Assembly (NCBI GenBank): GCA_032622095.1
Contig: CP136061.1
Location: 185,880,369-185,944,368, forward strand
Direction: 5' to 3'
DNA from: Siphonodentalium dalli
Lineage: Eukaryota > Mollusca > Scaphopoda > Gadilida > Siphonodentaliidae
DNA length: 64,000 bases
Shown here: positions 1-12,087 of the stretch, piece by piece
Layout: each line of letters opens with the position of its first letter
Position numbering within the stretch: position 1 is the stretch's first letter
Notes under the pieces: model-generated
Told to the model about the DNA's origin: nothing
The model's input: the letters and a program-made list of their open reading frames with translations, nothing else
Database searches by the model: none
Position numbers and translations under genes: made by a program

Positions 1-19
1 GGTCCATGCTGAAATTTCT

Positions 20-160
20 CAGATCGGAGTTTTTCTCATAAGAATTCCAATGATTTAATCGGAGTTTTCTCCGATATGAAAACAATTCCGATTTGATCGG
101 AGTTCTATGTATTAGTAAATTTCTCCGATCTACTGAAATCTCCGATTTGGTTAATATCGG
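20..160. repeat. Degenerate TCGGAGT / ACTCCGA cluster
   Basis: Short direct and inverted copies of TCGGAGTTTTCTCCGA-like sequence occur five or six times in 140 bp. They have no fixed period and no coding potential. Confidence 0.4.
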
Positions 161-169
161 ACAATCAAA

Positions 170-710
170 CGTTCATGAACTATTATTAATAGAAGATTAA
201 AGTCCCAAATAAATGATTCCCAGACCCGATTTATATAATAGGATAAGCCTACAATCATTTCCTACGTTTTGATGTGGCCGCAAATCGGTGGGTTTACAGC
301 AGTGATATTGTATCACTGGTTTACAGTAAATATTACAATACAATGTTGAAGCCCCCCCCAAAATCTCGTGCAATAATTGCTACATCGTCGCATTAAGACT
401 GATGCAGTGTTACCGTAAACAATGCAAATTTTGATTTTGAAAAACGTTTTTTGTGTGTGATTATGTAACTTGTCTTCATTTTGGGTAAACCGTCACCATT
501 TAATTGTGCGAACTATTATGAATAAAAGATTTATAGTATACTTTCTGTATGCCACATAGAGTTAATTTCTACAGTTTCAATCTGTCTTTCTAGACCAGAC
601 ACATATTTTAATGTGGACGCAAATCAGGGGGTTTACGGCATCGTCGGATTCTGAAAGTACCGTAAATCCGGCGGTGGTTTTGACAGTCGTAAACAATGCT
701 TTAATTTTCG
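170..710. repeat. Diverged tandem duplication, unit about 335 bp
   Basis: The landmarks GAACTATTATKAATARAAG, GATGTGGCCGCAAATC and CCGTAAACAATGC each occur twice in the same order, near 178/508, 270/610 and 411/685. The copies are strongly diverged and contain no open frame of note. Confidence 0.5.
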
Positions 711-1778
711 CAATATAAGTATGAAATCATTGTTAGATATCGGAAGCGCAGCATCATCATGATTAATTCGTCGGCAACTTTATTTCAAATATACAAATTT
801 TATTCAATATATATCAGCGATCAGATGCGACAAAGTTAAGTTAATACAAAACATATTATATAATAGTTTGGAATTTCCACGAATTGCACATGTTATGTTG
901 TGATATTTTTAGCACTGTAATTTCCCCGGCCAATCCTAGTTTCGTTTGTGGGTAGCATTGACTGACAGAGGAGTTGAGTGTTATGTTTTTCTCGATTCTT
1001 TATTGAATGAATAATAAAAAACATGGATAATGATATACATACCATTATAAAACAATTAACTTAGGGGGTATGGCTCTATATATGTCTGGTGTTGATACAA
1101 TGTGATGAGGGCTTGTTCTATATCGGGCCTATTGCTTCAAATGCTGGATCATGTGGATGGACAGTTGTCGCTCCCGTTGTGGGTGGGTGCAGCTGGTTTA
1201 AAATTTCTGTGTGATTTCATCTTTTTTTCTGTTAGATGTGTGATACCTGGGGTTGTGAAAACCCTAACTTCTTCGTACTGTCGACCTGTGTAAACTTCTG
1301 GTCTAATATTTTCCCAACTGCGTATATGTCCGCTTTCATCACTGTTTCTAGCCATGATCGAACTGATATTATGACATCAAGTCGCTTCATTTTGGAATTT
1401 TATATATCAGATGTGTTGTTTTTGTCCAACGAGTTAAACCATTGTTCACTAATTGAGAAGACATCACGACAACAACAACAACAACAAAACTGTCACACAG
1501 TTCACGCATAGTTTTGAGGGACCGGTATATACGTCATTATATGTCAGTAGGCCTATATGTTTGTATAGCCTTTTGCTAAATGTCACCCCTTCACACATTT
1601 GGAATGGGTTGACTATTGTTTAATTAGGCATTGTGCGAACTCATAGCTATCAAAACAGTCGAACTGTCAAGTCGTTGTACTTGTGTGTTAACCGCATAGA
1701 GTTGTTTGTATGGCCTTTGGCTGAACTTTATTTTCCTTCACACAATTCAGCCAATAAAAATTCAGCTGGCATCTGATT
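711..1778. other. No gene seen
   Basis: AT-rich sequence with a short (CAA)n run near 1471-1487. Overlapping frames of 60-90 codons have no recognisable motif and are taken as chance. Confidence 0.5.
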
Positions 1779-2096
1779 ATGCAGAAAGCAAAAATAAATG
1801 CGCGAATTTATGAAGTGCGACAACATCGTATCGATGTTTTAACTTTTCGTCGTTTGCGAATATCGATCAATGTTTCGACGTCGCGACTTTCGCGTTGTCG
1901 AAAGTTTCGACATTTTACAGAAATTTTGGTCTGTTGTGGTTTCGACGTTATCGCACTTTTATGGCCAGTCGCTTTCGACGTTATCGCATTATTTTTCGTC
2001 ATTTCCGACATTTCGTTTTTGCACATTTACGTCAATTACGTCAAAACTTTTTCGACATTATCGACAATATTTTCGCATATGCGAAAGAGGTTTTGA
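1779..2096. repeat. CpG-rich TTTCGACRTTATCG degenerate repeat island
   Basis: Variants of TTTCGACGTTATCGCA and GTCGAAA recur at least ten times in about 300 bp, giving many CpGs in an otherwise AT-rich setting. The ends carry GCGA/TCGC motifs. Three reading frames stay open because the motif has no stop, not because it codes. Confidence 0.55.
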
Positions 2097-4110
2097 CATG
2101 CTCCCTAACACAGACAAGCTATGTAAATATAAGAGAATGAATGAGATGAAATATCAGATAAATGAAATTTGTGTACTCTGCTGATATGGTTCTAATTTCC
2201 ATAAAGGGATGGGAAACTACAAAAATAATTTTACTGATGAGATTCTGACCATGCACATTCATTGATTCAACTTGCGAGTTCTTTGATCCTATCCAATACT
2301 GGGCCATTTTCTGGAGCTTCGTTATTTTCCAGGTAATAGTCTCCCAATAAATCTGATATCATAACAATGAATGAGTGAAATATTTGAAAGATATCTTTTT
2401 GGCCATAAGTCATCGCTGCAGATATTTATTTCAAGTAGAAATAGTTGTGAGCCCTGAATGCGTCTTTAAATCATTAGAAATTGATTCGTCTGAGCCTTAA
2501 TAAGAAGATGTGGGGAAAGATATCACAAAGTGTTCCAAATACCAGACAGGTATCTATTAAAGGCTCACATGACAGAAGAATTGACACTTCTTGCCATGGA
2601 TAACTGTCATTATAATGATAAATGACAATGAAATACTTATTGATCGAAAAGTACTCCGACAATGACCCTAAATCATTGAAATCCTCAAGTCATTGTCATC
2701 TTAAAAGAGTCTTACAGTGATAAAGACCAAGATTAATACATCCTGGTTCATATACATTTTACTGCTATGAATTAATACCAGTTTAGTCTCAGATATAGGC
2801 AGGAAACAAAGGCTATATGTTATATCTTTCTCAATTAAGCCATTCTTATAATAGGTGGTGTTGAGATGAACAATGTTTGCATCCTGGCAGGAATCTCACT
2901 TCCTCACAGCTGGAATGACAGATTTCATGAATCTGATTTTCATTCATAGTTATCTGGTCATCTTTAAAATTCCAGCAATAAAGTGTTTCTAAAGACATTC
3001 GGAAATACTTCTTTTCGCAAAGAGTCGTATGGTCATGGAATACTTAGCCCACACATGTTTCTGAGGCGAATGCATTAAAAGAATTCAAAGAAGAATTTGA
3101 CAACCAACTACCACTGGAGTGAACCCTATACATATGACTAACTACAAAATTATTAAAACGTCGCTGACCTAAGACCCCCGAAAAAAGATTTTCTTAAGAG
3201 GTTGCCTTTTCGGAATAAAAAAAAAATGAATAAATATTGAAAATTATAAATTATTTCCAAAAGCTTAATTTTTCCAGCTGTATTTGAATAATTATGAGAA
3301 GTACAAAAACTAAAAGCTAATATTGTTGTTTATTACCTATAGATTTATTAGTTCAATTAATAATGAGGCTTATATCTCTCTAACATTAAGGGACCCTAAG
3401 TGCTTCACATTATTACCCCAGTTGTATAAGCAAAGCCAAGTATTGTGTCTGCTGTCATTTTACAGGCACTTCACAGAGGGCGTGACACTTACCCACAAGT
3501 CAGGTCAGGTCCCTATTTAGTGTCCAGGCACGATGAATCTGTAACAGTAAGAGTGACCTTGCTCAAGGGTCAGAACTATAGGTGCGAGATATAAACAGCA
3601 TCCAACTCAACAGTCACACTCTGCATAACTCAAAATGTAGCCACTGCTGTGAGAAACTCAATTGTCCACCGGCAGGGCTGCAAACTCACCGCAATGTGTT
3701 GGCAACGACGTGCCAGACACGCGGCTCATCAACAGTCTTTTTGGTTGGAATTTTTTTTGTCTTGAAAACAAATCAGTTTTAGAATAGGTTTGTTGAAGTC
3801 ATCACAGTATGAACTGGCAAACTCAAAACACTGTGTTTACAGCATTACAAGCCAAATAAGCTAACCAATGAGCTATCAAGCTAAAAACTTAATTGTAAAA
3901 TCTTTCATGAATTTTTTTTTTTATTTTCTCAAAATTAGTTTATTTCTCATGGAAACAAGAACACTGTCCATTGGCTTGTTCAAATTGCGTTTTAGAAAGA
4001 TTTATCGAGTTATCAGCCGAAAAGGGGCCTGTGTTCAGATACTACCAAGTATACTCCCTGAATTATTATGGCGGCATGGCCAAAAAGTTATTTGTAACAA
4101 CTCTTGTCAG
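2097..4110. other. No gene seen
   Basis: Anonymous AT-rich sequence. Short frames near 3323, 3582 and 3868 have no family signature and no supporting splice pattern. Confidence 0.5.
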
Positions 4111-4490
4111 ATTAACCATTTCTATATTAAATACTCATTGACGAGTAGTTCCTTTTAATATAGGAAATGTTCAGATAATAAAATCAACAAATCAACAAAT
4201 GACCATAGGTCGTATGATTTTAAACACCCTTCAAATGTATAATAGACCTTTCAAATTTATTGATTATAATAATGTGATATATTGATGGAAACAGCTCTTA
4301 GAGCTCTCTCCATCAATGTATCACATTATTATAATCAATAAATTTGAAAAATGATCAAGGAAATATGGGTTGATACAAAAATCGGACTTGGCACTGAAAG
4401 GGTTAATATAGGAAATGTTCAGATAATAAAATCAACAAATGACCATAGGTCGTATGATTTTAAACACCCTTCAAATGTATAATAGACCCT
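4111..4490. mobile_element. TTAA-type element with rearranged palindromic MITE inside
   Basis: A TTAACCATTTCTATATTAAA end near 4111 resembles the TTAACCCTTTCTATACTAAA end at 50223. A 94-bp segment (4155-4248) starting at a TTAA is repeated at 4403-4488, also starting at a TTAA. Between the copies lies a piggyBac-like MITE whose right half is normal (ending GGCACTGAAAGGG-TTAA). Its left half is replaced by an inverted copy of the interior, so 4250-4350 is a near-perfect hairpin. Confidence 0.6.
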
Positions 4491-4500
4491 TCCAATGTAT

Positions 4501-4942
4501 ACTTTTATAACTGAATGGGAGAAAGGGTCAAAATGTCCTCGTATGTGATATAGGCATCAATTGAGAATGCCTGGCCACCTTCTCACCATGACTGGCAATC
4601 TATTGTGGATGCTGACAGCACTAACTATCCAATAGTCCATCATGCACTAGTCTGACATCAAATAGACCGGACAAGAGAAACAGTGTGTGGCCATACATTG
4701 TCAGGAAATTAAATTACTGCAACTGTAATTAACCACAGGAATAGCTGGGACACCAAATAATATTATCCCTGGGAGCCTAGATTCCTATTTACAAGGAAAT
4801 TACCTAGGGACACTTCATTTGATGCTATATAAAATGTCTGACAGGATCAAGTCACTGGACATTAGATATATGGGTAATCTCAGGGCGAAGTGGATGATTG
4901 ATTTAAAGGGGTGAGTCTGAGTTGTAATGGTCAAAATACATA
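4501..4942. other. No gene seen
   Basis: Unique-looking sequence with no recognised repeat, exon or regulatory site. Confidence 0.45.
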
Positions 4943-5450
4943 CTGTATACACCATTGGAAATATCATTTGGAATACCAGTAGATGCTGAAGAGCATTCTC
5001 CAGATATATTTGTACACGTTTCCCACAAACCTAATGAAATTCAAGGCATTATCACGACAAGAATATATCAAAATACAAATAATGAGTTGCATTGGGCAAA
5101 ATATATACTAGTACTGTATACACCATTGGAAATCTCATTTGGAATACCAGTAGATGCTGAAGATCGAGCATTCTCCAGAGATATTTGTACATGTTTCCCA
5201 CAAACCTAATGAAATTCAAGGCATTATCACGACAATATATCAAAATACAAATAATAAAATTTAATGAGTTGCATTGGCCAAAATATATATTAGTACTGTA
5301 TACACCATTGGAAATCTCATTTGGAATACAAGTAGATGCTGAAGAGCAATCTCCAGATATATTTGTATAAGTTTCCCACAAACCTAATGAAATTCAAGGC
5401 ATTTTTTTTTCACGACAAGAATATATAAAAATAAAAATAATAAAATTTAC
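4943..5450. repeat. Tandem repeat, three units of about 155-182 bp
   Basis: Units start at 4943, 5114 and 5296 with CTGTATACACCATTGGAAAT and share TAGATGCTGAAGA, CTCCAGATATATTTGTA and CCCACAAACCTAATGAAATT. Copies differ by small indels, and the third ends with a T-run insertion. The open frames across it are by-products of the repeat. Confidence 0.85.
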
Positions 5451-6248
5451 TGACCATAACTTTCTGACTAAAATTGTAACCCCAACCAGCCAGAAATGAT
5501 ATATTCTTGGTATTTCTAGACGTTTTTCTTGGGTCTTTCAAGGTGATTTTTTAGTGATAATCTTCAACTAAACATTCAGCGAGGGCTGCTATTGAATTGT
5601 TGTCGATTTTCAAGGCTAATCAAGCACTGTCACCTCCTCCACCATATGGAACAATTAAAGCACTTTCCATGCTTGTTGAATATTAATTTGCCAAATTCAA
5701 AGGTATACCAAACTCGCAGGAATATATATCTTTTTAGCAAACCGCCCTTTAGTTATTTCTGCTATTTGCACCCAAAGCACTGATATAGTCAGACAAAGTA
5801 AAATGGAGTCACACCGATTGCTCTTTACTTAGTTATAATCAAGATGAATTTTTAAACTATTCATGTTGATACTTCTTACTGTTCTCACTGACCCAGTGAA
5901 GATAACTCTCATCTGTCAAATAAATGTTAATGTACCAACAATATGTCTTTATACATCAATAAGTTTTCTTTGTTTAATAGTTTGACTTCCAGTGATGATT
6001 AATTTTTTTCTGAATTTCTGTCAAACAATCAGGGAGAAGAGAGCCAGATGGTAGCTGCCCAACTTGTTCTTCATCAAGAGAGGCACAGATACCGTACATC
6101 AGCTGTATAGTGATGATGAGAAGATACATGTACATGGCATAGATGGAAAACCGATTAGGTCTCATTAACTACACAGTATCCACAAAGGATGGGTGCATCT
6201 AATGGCCTCCAAGGCTGGAGGGAATTATAATTTATGAAGCCCACCTCA
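5451..6248. other. No gene seen
   Basis: A 63-codon minus-strand frame at 5974-6165 has no flanking splice consensus that makes a convincing exon and no recognised motif. Confidence 0.45.
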
Positions 6249-6396
6249 TTAACCCTTTCAGTGCCAAGTCAAATTTTTGTATCAACCTAAGAGCTATTTC
6301 CATCAATGTATCACATTATTATAATAAATAAATTTGAAAAATGATCAAGGAAATATGGGTTGATACAAAAATCGGAATTGGCACTGAAAGGGTTAA
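6249..6396. mobile_element. piggyBac-like MITE, 140 bp, TTAA duplication
   Basis: Inverted ends CCCTTTCAGTGCCAA (6253 on) and its complement (to 6392) are flanked by TTAA at 6249-6252 and 6393-6396. Subterminal TTTTTGTATCAACC is also inverted. TTAA duplication with CCCTTT ends is the piggyBac pattern. There is no transposase. Confidence 0.8.
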
Positions 6397-6530
6397 TGTT
6401 TGATTTCCTGGTGTCATATTTCATGCTTTACAGCAATATAAATTTTCATTGCTTCCCCAGTGTGATAAGAGTAGTGAGGCAGGTTGTTATTGATACTGTG
6501 TAGAGAGACAGAGACCATATTAGTACTCAA

Positions 6531-6645
6531 AAAGTGAAGTTGCTGTAGTTCAACATGAATAGGAGATAATTTCATGTGTTAGAGCCAATGGAGTGATTAG
6601 GAATTCGGAAAGTTGAAAGTCTTAAGTCTTAAATACATCAAGTAA
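6531..6645. repeat. Diverged duplicate of the satellite-element head
   Basis: The order AAGTG, CTGTAGTTCAAC, AGGAGATAATTT, CAATGGAGTGATTAGGAAT follows the head of the element starting at 6651. It looks like an older head copy directly upstream of the newer one. Confidence 0.55.
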
Positions 6646-6650
6646 TATAC

Positions 6651-7859
6651 ATGAAAGTGTCAATGACACTGTAGCTCAACTTAGGTAGGGGAATAATTTA
6701 ATGGTTGACAGTAAATGGAGGAATAGGAAAGGTGTTAATTGAAATGTCTAAGTAAGACGCCCATGCTAATAGATTGATTTTTTAAATCCAAGATGATTGC
6801 TTTTTTTTTCCCGAATGACCCCAAAATGCCTCGATCCCATCTACATGTCAATGTCAACAGCCATTACAAATTTCATAATGATCCATCTACATGTCAATGT
6901 CATCAGCCATTACAAATTTCATAATGATCCGACCAAAGATACGACCTGTAGCCCGCGCCAAAGGATTTAGTCATGCAAAGAGTAAAATTCAAGATGGCTG
7001 CTGGCAGCCATGTTTTTTGGCCGAACGACCCCAAACTGACTTGTTCCCATTTACATGTCAATATTAACATTCATGACAAAATTCATGATGATCAGACGAA
7101 TAGTACGACCTGTAGCCCGCGCCAATGGATTTAATTTTGAAATCCAAGATAGCCGCCAGCGGCCATGTTTTTTGGCGGAATGACCCCAAAAACACTCATT
7201 CACATCTACGTGTCATTGTTAACATCCATGACAAATTTCATGAAGATCCGACCAAAGCTACGACCTGTAGCCTGCACCAAAGGATTTAGTCATGCAAATA
7301 GTAATATCCAAGATGGCTGCTGGCGGCCATGTTTTTTGGCCGAACGACCCCAAAATGACTCGTTCCCATCTACATGTCAATATTAACAACATCCATGACA
7401 AATTTCATGAAGATCCGACCAAAGATACGACCTGTAGCCCGCGCCAAAAGATTTAGTCATGCAAAGAGTAAAATCCAAGATGGCTGCTGGCGGCCATGTT
7501 TTTTAACCGAACGATCCCAAAATGACTCGTTCCCATCTGCATGTACATGGCAATATTAACATCCATGACAAATTTCATGATGATCAGACGAATAGTCCGA
7601 CCTGTAGCCCGCGCCAATGGATTTAATTTTGAAATCCAAGATGGCCGCCAGGGCCCATGTTTTTTGGCCGAATGACCTCAAAATGACTCGTTCCCATCTA
7701 CATGTCAATGTCAACATTCATGACAAATTTCATAAAGATCAGACCAAAGGTACGACCTGTATCCCGCGCCAAAGGAAATTGTTGACGGACACACAGACAC
7801 ACGCACGACGGACGCCAACCCATGGCAATAGCTCAAACTTACAAAGTAAGTTGAGCTAA
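6651..7859. mobile_element. Satellite-bearing element, copy A (about 6 monomers)
   Basis: The head ATGAAAGTGTCAATGACAC contains a palindrome (AGTGTCA-A-TGACACT), followed by CTGTAGCTCAACTTAGG. Then come about six monomers of about 160 bp sharing CCAAGATGG, GGCCATGTTTTTTGGCCGAA, GACCCCAAAATGACTCG, CATGACAAATTTCATGA and ACGACCTGTAGCCCG. The tail has a GACGGAC tract, GCCATGGCAATAGCTC and a terminal hairpin (TAGCTCAAACTTAC / GTAAGTTGAGCTA) ending in TAA. Head and tail share inverted TAGCTCAACTTA. Monomer frames of 60-80 codons are incidental. Mechanism and class are unknown. Confidence 0.75.
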
Positions 7860-7957
7860 TAAGGGTTGTGCATTATAAATGGGCCATTGGTATGTATCTT
7901 ATTCCACTGGTTTGAAATTATCCCAGCAACAACTTTGATGTATCAATATCAATTGCA

Positions 7958-8765
7958 AACAAGAGATTGCACTGGCAGTGGTAAAAACCCCAACATTTTC
8001 ATACAAAGATAAATAGCACCAGAACCAAAAAAAAAGAAGAAGATTGAACACTCAATTGATTGCCATCATAGTAGTGAACATCAATACATATATCATTGAT
8101 ATCTGTCAAACACTTCCAAATAAACAAAGATGAATAACTCTAGAACAGAAAACCGAAAAACGATTGAACACTCAATTAATATCCCTCATAGTAGTGAACA
8201 TCCATACCAAATTTCATTGAGATTCGTCTAGTAGAGATAACTGCTCCGACAGACAAAAAATACCAAAATTACCAGATAAATTTTCCTTTCTTTAGAAATG
8301 AAAATCCAGAAAAAAATACCAAAATTACTGAAATTACCAAATAAATAAATGAAAATCCAGAAAAAAATACCAAAATTACTGAAATTACCAAATAAATTTT
8401 CCTTTCTTAAGAAAGGAAAATCCATAAAAAAATACCAAAATTACCAGATAAATTTTCCTTTCTTTAGAAAGGAAAATCCAGAAAAAAAATACAACACTCC
8501 GTTAAATGCCCTCATAGTAGTGCATTACATCCATACCAATTTTCATTCAGATCCAAAAACCAGTGTATCAGATATCTGCTCAGACGGCCAAAAAAAAAAA
8601 CAACATTTCCAGATAAGCAAAGATAAACTCCAGAATGGAAAAAAAAAATTGAACACTCCATTGAATGCCCTCATAGTAGTGAACATCATACCAAATTTCA
8701 TTCAGATCCGATAACTAGTGTTTGAGATATCTGGATGAACGGATGGACGGCGGGATGAAAAACGG
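7958..8765. repeat. Second satellite-bearing element type, degenerate
   Basis: The sequence starts near CAAGAGATTG and carries about four spaced copies of ATGCCCTCATAGTAGTGAACATC followed by CATACCAAATTTCATT. It ends in GATGAACGGATGGACGG. It matches the element at 43331-44556 in motif order but lacks its terminal hairpin. Within it, 8265-8495 is a local tandem repeat of GAAAATCCAGAAAAAAATACC units. Confidence 0.6.
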
Positions 8766-10265
8766 AAGGATAATTGACTATACAACATGTACATTGAATC
8801 CAGTAGATTTTTGACTAGGTGTTCAATTAACTTGTCAGGCTGATTTGAATATTTATTCAATGGATTATTAGAAAGCAGGAACATAATAGCGATAAATTAA
8901 GACTTCCAACCTTAAAGTATAGTTTCAATGGTCAAATATATCTCTTTTCTGTCAGAAAACCTGGACCCCACGAGGAAACTATTTTTCAACATTTTTTTTG
9001 TTTTTATCACAACGGAAATGGAAACTCGTCGGGAATAAAAAAATATCAGTAAACAAGAAAGGCGTCAGTCGTAACAAAAGGTTTAAAAGCTACCACGTTA
9101 TGTTTAACCTCAAAGGCATTCATTGGTTATAAAGATGGAAAAACAATATCTACTGCAAAACACATCTCCAAATTAAAGTATATAAAATTCACCAGGATTC
9201 ACTGCTACTAATGTTTTAAAAAAGCAACGCATATCTTACTGTCGCATGTTCGGGTGCGTTCGATTGAGGTTCTACATCAAGGTTAGGCATCATGTTATTG
9301 GGTAAACATGACTCGTTTTTCATTCATGGCTTTTTGATTTGATGTAACCTCAAGGCGAACTGAACAGTCTTTCGCCAAAATTTGCAGACATGATTTATTA
9401 TTTTTTATGTCTTGGTAATAATATCCCCATCGGCATGAATAAATAACGAGATATCGAAATTACAAATCTAGTCCCGTTCCAGTTTGTCAAGTACCGTATC
9501 TCGCGAGATCTAGCAGTTTTGTTTACATATTGTAGTGAACAAAACACAATACAGTAATGACCAAATTGTTCTGATATTTCTTATTATATAGCATTTAATG
9601 GCAAAGTTTTGAAATAATTTATTCCACGCACAGCATAAAACGGTCGTGCGCATAGAACTATCAGGAAATAAGCAAAAAATCACATATTCTGAGTGATGAC
9701 AATAGTTCACAAAACACTATATGTGTGGTTGAACTAAAAATCAGCAGATGCACACCCTGTGAAAGATTACCAAATATTTCAGTGAATTGAATACTTGTAA
9801 TTTTGCCTTCCTAAACAGATCTAAATGAATTAAGACAATTTATAAGAAGCTTTTAACATGTACTGGCATTAAATAATTACACCCATATTATTTTATATTG
9901 TGCCTTGCTCTAACAAGTTAAGGTTTAAATTGATAATTACATCAAGGGTGTAGATGAATGTTGAAGGTCAGGATCCTTGTCATGGTATGATTATGCACTA
10001 TGTGTGCTGACCGCATCTATAATCAAAAGCAGTAATGAGCAAAATAAGTGTACATGTATAAATCTGTCAGGCAGCCTTAATACCATGTAAAAAAGTGCAA
10101 TTTTATCACCAAAAAAAACACTCACATGCTTCCGTAAAATTAGAAGATCTTATATATTCAAACTACTGCTTATATTATAAATATATCTATATGTACTAGT
10201 ACTGCATGTGCATGCAGAAAATAAATTCCTATCCTTTTTGATATGGCATTGAAATTCACAGATAC
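8766..10265. other. No gene seen
   Basis: Anonymous AT-rich DNA, probably intronic or intergenic. I saw no repeat family shared with the rest of the window. Confidence 0.45.
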
Positions 10266-10311
10266 TTAACCCTTTGATGACGGGAGCTGTGCTGGTGCAG
10301 CATTAAAGATC
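10266..10311. mobile_element. Left end fragment of a double-hairpin element
   Basis: TTAACCCTTTGATGACGGGA followed by GCTGGTGCAGCATTAAAGATC is the inverted form of the right ends at 30400-30436 and 48625-48663. The body is missing; a Helitron begins at 10317. Confidence 0.6.
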
Positions 10312-10316
10312 ATATA

Positions 10317-10339
10317 TCTATTATATATTTTGGAAGATC

Positions 10340-10391
<52 letters not shown>

Positions 10392-11094
10392 TGTGTGATC
10401 GCGATGGACTCGAAAACGGCATAGCCGATTTCGATGAAACTTGGTATGTGGGGGTATTTTCGGCCAGGGACTGGCATAGGCATATTAATTTGTCTGTGCG
10501 ACGTGACCTTGACATCGGGTCATTTCAAGGTCAAACACCCGAATATCACGGGATTTCGATGAAACTTGGTATGTGGGGTTACTTTCGGCCGGGGAGTGGC
10601 ATAGGCCTATTAATTTGCCCGTGTGACGTGACCTTGAAATCGTGTCATTTCAAGGTCAAAAGCCCGAATATCACGGGATTTCGATGAAAATTAGTGTCTA
10701 GTGATACTTTCGTAAGGGGAGTCTCATAAAGCCTATTCATTTGCCCGTGCGACGTGACCTTGAAATTGGGTCAATTCAAGGTCAAATCGCGAATTTTGAT
10801 GGGATTTCCACGAAATTTGATACATAGGGTTACTTTTGTCCACTGAGTGTTTTGGACGGGTAAAATCGTGACCCCGACCTGACCTTGACCTTCAGAATGA
10901 TCAATTCAAGGTCAAATCGGGTAAAACCGGATGGATTTCGACGGGTACTTTTGTCCGGGCAGTGTTTTCGACGGGTCAAATCGTGACCTCACCTGACCTT
11001 GACCTTCAAAAAATGGACAATTCAAGGTCAAATCGCGCAATTCGCCGAAAAGCAGAGGGGAGACAGCCCGGACGAAGTCGGGTCCACCTGCTAG
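10317..11094 (+). mobile_element. Non-autonomous Helitron 1, 778 bp
   Basis: It starts TCTATTATATATTTTGGAAG after an A and ends CTGCTAG before a T. About 12 bp before the end is a small hairpin (CCCGGAC-GAA-GTCGGG). 5' TC, 3' CTRR, a 3' subterminal hairpin and A/T insertion are Helitron hallmarks. The body has a (GT)n run at 10343-10390 and repeated modules GATTTCGATGAAACTTGGTA and TGACCTTGA...TTCAAGGTCA. There is no Rep/helicase reading frame, so it must be mobilised in trans. Confidence 0.8.
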
Positions 11095-11099
11095 TATGT

Positions 11100-11447
11100 T
11101 ACCGCTATTCTCAAAGTAATTGACCAGAAAAACGGGGTGATACCCCGGTCATGACTGCGGTGATACCGGTAATAAACGGTAGCGGTATCAAGACGGTCAT
11201 GGCGGTGGAGTTACGGTATTGGGCGATAATGATACCGCGGTCTTTTAGCGGGCACCGCATTAATTTTGTTGAATACCGCGGTAATTTTCATGGAACTCTT
11301 TGAGGGGAGGTATTTACTCACACATACTTGTTCGCGTTAACAAGCGGTATCAGTACCGCGGTATTGGATGATACCGCGGTATAGTACCGCCATATTAACG
11401 GGGTGACACCACGTTATTGGTGGTCAATTACTTTAAGTATAGCGGTA
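11100..11447. mobile_element. GC-rich MITE with ATACCGCGGTAT palindromes
   Basis: Inverted ends TACCGCTATWCTYAAAGTAA, followed by TTGACCA and AACGGGGTGA, bound 348 bp. The body contains repeated ATACCGCGGTAT and GGTGATACC. It lies five bases beyond the 3' end of Helitron 1. Superfamily is not assigned because no clear target duplication is visible. Confidence 0.65.
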
Positions 11448-11744
11448 TATATGGTAAGGCAAATTATGTACGGCATTATGTTGTCATAAAAATCTAACTG
11501 ATTGCCTGGTTTCCGCCGTCCACTCTGTTTAATTCAAAAACTATATTATGTAGGGCCGTCGCGACCTCACAATATTATTCCAATTTAGTTTTTCTAACTT
11601 GTCCATCAAACGCAAAATTATATAAGATATCTACTCTTAAGTTCACAATTTATACCATTTTCAATTAAAATATCGATATAGTATAATTATTTAACATTAA
11701 CACCAACCAGCAAACCTGAAACTACATACGTCATCATATTTTCT

Positions 11745-11883
11745 TATTGTATTTTTTATTGAGGGGCAGCATGAAGACGGCCAGTAGGTCATGCTGCTCC
11801 TGTACAATACTATTAATTCATATATCAATGCTTTGTTATTTATTCTTATCTATTGTACAAATAAACATCTACATCTACATCTA
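11745..11883 (+). mobile_element. Possible 5'-truncated LINE 3' end
   Basis: A stem GGGCAGCATGA...TCATGCTGCTCC is followed about 80 bp later by AATAAACATCTACATCTACA, a short microsatellite tail. CR1/L2-like non-LTR elements typically end in a structured 3' UTR and such a tail. No reverse transcriptase remains, so this is tentative. Confidence 0.4.
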
Positions 11884-11891
11884 AGATCATG

Positions 11892-12087
11892 TGCCAGTGC
11901 ATTCTCTTATATATCACATAGGAAGGCTCGCATATATAAGAGAATGCACTGACTTACATGGTCATGGTAAATAGTGTTAGGCCAATGTATTCTCTTATAT
12001 ATGCGAGGCTCCCTATGGGAGATTCCCATATATAAGAGAATGCACTGGCAAAGGGGTTTTCTAGAAGCTCCAGTCATGGAAGAGTTT
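11892..12087. mobile_element. Double-hairpin element copy
   Basis: Two hairpins (11892-11952 and 11981-12049), each built from GCATTCTCTTATATATGCGAG and its complement, are separated by about 30 bp that includes CATGGTCATGGTAAATA. The right end GAAGCTCCAGTCATGGAAGAG matches, inverted, the left end of the copy at 48408. The left terminus is missing. Confidence 0.7.

Noticed and set aside
6660-6700. TAGCTCAACTTGG resembles a tRNA A box, suggesting a SINE head
   Set aside because: No B box at the right distance and no terminator or tRNA fold could be made.
10321-10687. Frames across the GT run (poly Cys-Val or His-Thr)
   Set aside because: Microsatellite translation inside Helitron 1.
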